From contig JALEGL010000008.1 of assembly GCA_022763185.1 (NCBI GenBank), forward strand, positions 1 to 64,000: DNA of 64,000 nucleotides. The letters are read 5' to 3'. Shown here piece after piece: positions 62,083 to 64,000 of this stretch (positions within the stretch are counted from its first letter, which is position 1; each line of letters starts with the position of its first letter). The notes under the pieces are model-generated. The model saw only the letters and a program-made list of their open reading frames with translations, was not told where the DNA came from and searched no databases. Position numbers and translations under genes: made by a program. Source of the DNA: a bacterium. Its GTDB lineage: Bacteria > Bdellovibrionota_G > JALEGL01.

Positions 62083-63183
62083 ATGGAGCCCTTTAAAAAT
62101 ATATATAACTCAAACAGTATAGCAGACCTTGCACACGCTATTTATAGCATTGAGCAAGGTTTTAAGAAAAAAAGTTTTATCAATAAATCCATGTCCAATC
62201 TGGAGCAATTAGAAATGAAGCAACGTGTTGTGCAAATAGCACAAGCTTTAGAAGATTGTTTGCCTGGCAACTACAAGCAAAAACTTACGGCATTGTTAAA
62301 AAGTGTTAAGTCAGATAAAAATCCTTCAGGCGTAGAGGGTTTTTTATTATGGCCATACACTTATTTTATAGAATGCTATGGTATGGATGACTTTGAAAGC
62401 TCGATGCATGCTTTGTATGTCATCACACAGCAGTTTACCAGTGAATTTGGTGTAAGACCTTTCTTAGAGCACTATCCAGATAAAGTTTATGGTTTATTTA
62501 AACAATGGGTACATGATCCAAATGAACATGTGAGACGTTGGGTCAGTGAAGGTTTAAGGCCTAATCTTCCCTGGGGAATGAAGATTTCACATATTAAGAA
62601 AAATTTAAAAAAAAATATAAGGCTTATTTCTTTACTTAAAGATGATGCATCACTTTATGTCAGAAAAAGTGTGGCCAATCATTTAAACGATATTGCGGCT
62701 TTGGATTCACAACTGCTCTTAGATACAGTTGAGAAGTGGCCTTTAAATAAAGATTACAGAAAAGTTTTAGTAAAAAATGCTTTGAGAAATCTTATTAAGC
62801 AGGGTAATCCAAGGGCTTTGAAAATATTAGGCTTTGATCCAAAAGCAAAAATCAAACTTAATAAATTAAATCTATCAAAAAAGAAAATCAGAGAAGGTGA
62901 GAGTCTGGTTATAAGCTTTGAACTGATTAATGAAAGCAACACTCAACAGGCACTGATGGTTGATTATGTCTTGTATTACATGAAAAAAAATGGAGAGCTT
63001 TCTCCCAAAGTTTTTAAACTTAAGCAACTTCAATTGGCCAAAGATCAAAGGCTTGCATTGGCTAAAAAGCATACTTTTAAATTGGTTACAACCCGAAGAC
63101 ATTATTCGGGAAAGCATAAGATTGAGATTCAAGTGAATGGACAGAGAAAAGGATTTGTAGACTTCATCTTGAGTGTAGAATAG
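62083..63183 (+). CDS. AlkC-like DNA alkylation repair protein with Ig-like C-terminal domain
   Basis: A 366-residue protein with an all-helical N-terminal two-thirds (residues 1-250) in which DPNEHVRRWVSEGLRPNLPWG is the AlkC signature. HEAT-like repeats continue with VRKSVANHLNDIA. The C-terminal third (about 268-366) is beta-rich, like the immunoglobulin-like domain of AlkC, which grips DNA. AlkC enzymes excise 3-methyladenine-type bases. Combined with the AlkD-like gene at 36213, the cell has two alkyl-base glycosylases of the HLR family. Divergent from the dCMP deaminase operon. Confidence 0.9.
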   Translation: MEPFKNIYNSNSIADLAHAIYSIEQGFKKKSFINKSMSNLEQLEMKQRVVQIAQALEDCLPGNYKQKLTALLKSVKSDKNPSGVEGFLLWPYTYFIECYGMDDFESSMHALYVITQQFTSEFGVRPFLEHYPDKVYGLFKQWVHDPNEHVRRWVSEGLRPNLPWGMKISHIKKNLKKNIRLISLLKDDASLYVRKSVANHLNDIAALDSQLLLDTVEKWPLNKDYRKVLVKNALRNLIKQGNPRALKILGFDPKAKIKLNKLNLSKKKIREGESLVISFELINESNTQQALMVDYVLYYMKKNGELSPKVFKLKQLQLAKDQRLALAKKHTFKLVTTRRHYSGKHKIEIQVNGQRKGFVDFILSVE

Positions 63184-63369
63184 GCATGAAAACGGAGCTT
63201 GCTTTAATTGTAAGATGCATGCTATAGAAGCTTGGAAATTAATTAAGTTAGGAATACATTTTAAGGAAATAGCTCGGTTTTTGTTTTTAGACTTTGTTTG
63301 TCTCGTCTATAGAGTTCAATGAACAGTTCATCCGTTATTCAAATATAAATTTTAAGGTAACAGAATATT

Positions 63370-64000
63370 GTGAAAAATATAACATCATTTAGTGATCTTG
63401 GCTTGTCAAAAAAGCTTATTCAAGCCATTGAAGGTTTGGGCTACGTCAAGCCAACAGAAATTCAAGAAAAAGCCATTCCCATGCTTTTGCAGGACAGTCA
63501 AAAAGATTTTATAGGACAAGCACAAACAGGAACCGGTAAAACAGCAGCATTTATGCTACCTATTTTGCAAAAAATAAATATAAAAAACCAACATGTCCAA
63601 GCGCTGGTTCTTGCACCCACTAGAGAGTTGGCTCAACAAGTGGAAAAAGAGACAGTTAAGTTTGCCAAACATTTAAATGTTAAAACTTGTTGTGTCTATG
63701 GTGGGTCTCCCTATAAAAAACAAATTCAAACTTTGAAAAAAGAAAAGCCCAGTATTGTTGTAGGAACACCAGGAAGAATCAAAGATTTAATTAATAGAGG
63801 TGTTTTGGTTTTAGACAATGCCAGTCATTGTGTTTTAGATGAAGCCGATGAAATGCTGAATATGGGCTTTTTTGATGATATCGAAGAAATTTTGCAACAG
63901 TTTAATGAACAACGTCAGTTGGTCATGTTTTCTGCAACTATGCCAAAAGGTATTTTAAAGCTGATCGATAAAACCTTCAAGGCCTATGAACGAGTCAACG
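63370..64000 (+). CDS. DEAD-box RNA helicase (3' end outside window)
   Basis: The frame starts with GTG at 63370 (TAAGGTAAC upstream) and runs to the window edge, 210 codons. The Q motif (VKPTEIQEKAIP), motif I (AQTGTGKT), Ia (APTRELA), Ib (GTPGR), II (DEAD as LDEADEML) and III (SAT) are all in order. This is the N-terminal RecA domain of a DEAD-box RNA helicase such as DeaD, RhlE or CshA; the C-terminal domain that would separate them is outside the window. Confidence 0.9.
   Translation, partial: MKNITSFSDLGLSKKLIQAIEGLGYVKPTEIQEKAIPMLLQDSQKDFIGQAQTGTGKTAAFMLPILQKINIKNQHVQALVLAPTRELAQQVEKETVKFAKHLNVKTCCVYGGSPYKKQIQTLKKEKPSIVVGTPGRIKDLINRGVLVLDNASHCVLDEADEMLNMGFFDDIEEILQQFNEQRQLVMFSATMPKGILKLIDKTFKAYERVN

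Noticed and set aside
1-64000. tRNA, rRNA and CRISPR
   Set aside because: Reading by eye, no T-loop or anticodon-arm patterns, rRNA signatures or regularly spaced direct repeats were found; a covariance scan would be needed to exclude a tRNA fully.

Overview
The window looks like the chromosome of a Gram-negative, AT-rich bacterium. It has many signal-peptide proteins, several small outer-membrane barrels ending in phenylalanine, glutathione-dependent enzymes and a cbb3 oxidase. The fused CcoN-CcoO subunit, short one-heme CcoP and type IV pilin would suit the Bdellovibrionota or a related deltaproteobacterial lineage, but that placement is inference and no marker gene here settles it. I saw no rRNA, tRNA, CRISPR array or intact insertion sequence.

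Layout. Bases 1-10,700 are accessory: secreted proteins of unknown function, an amino-acid permease, a prepilin followed by a secreted SGNH hydrolase, and many short palindromic repeats. Two decayed REP-associated tyrosine transposases (RAYTs) lie among these repeats at 1509-1715 and 7122-7361. A broken acr3 arsenite permease stops exactly where a repeat begins. Bases 10,800-38,500 are mostly single genes and short operons: glutathione-dependent formaldehyde oxidation (adhC, fghA), glutathionyl-hydroquinone reductase, an MtnK-like kinase with a secreted nucleoside hydrolase, SDR oxidoreductases, a threonine-aldolase-like enzyme, a crystallin-fold secreted protein with CsbD, a Kef-type antiporter, glutamate dehydrogenase, an ABC-F ATPase, RadD, AlkD and Sua5. 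Bases 38,500-44,800 hold acs, glpD, a ClC protein and a DUF883 protein.

Bases 44,800-53,850 form a low-oxygen respiration island: an FNR-like regulator, a TauE/SafE-type membrane protein, ccoI, ccoS, fused ccoNO, ccoQ, ccoP, ccoG and uspA. ccoS and ccoQ are very short genes, each overlapping the next gene. Three copies of a palindrome, CATGAT-N4-(A/C)TCAT(G/T), lie over the fnr start, between the divergent tauE and ccoI, and before uspA. Promoter spacing suggests autorepression at fnr and class II activation at uspA and tauE.

Bases 53,900-64,000 carry pruA, a 2OG-Fe(II) oxygenase, a DUF457 hydrolase, VOC and GST proteins, a PIG-L lipoprotein, AlkC and the start of a DEAD-box helicase. They also carry a tight minus-strand operon: dCMP deaminase, DAO-type FAD oxidoreductase and MnmM-like methyltransferase. 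The last two could together finish the wobble modification mnm5s2U, a job done by one fused MnmC in E. coli.

The most notable signals are the FNR-like regulon with its variant box, the oxidoreductase-mnmM operon, and the REP/RAYT debris that has eroded the first 7.5 kb.
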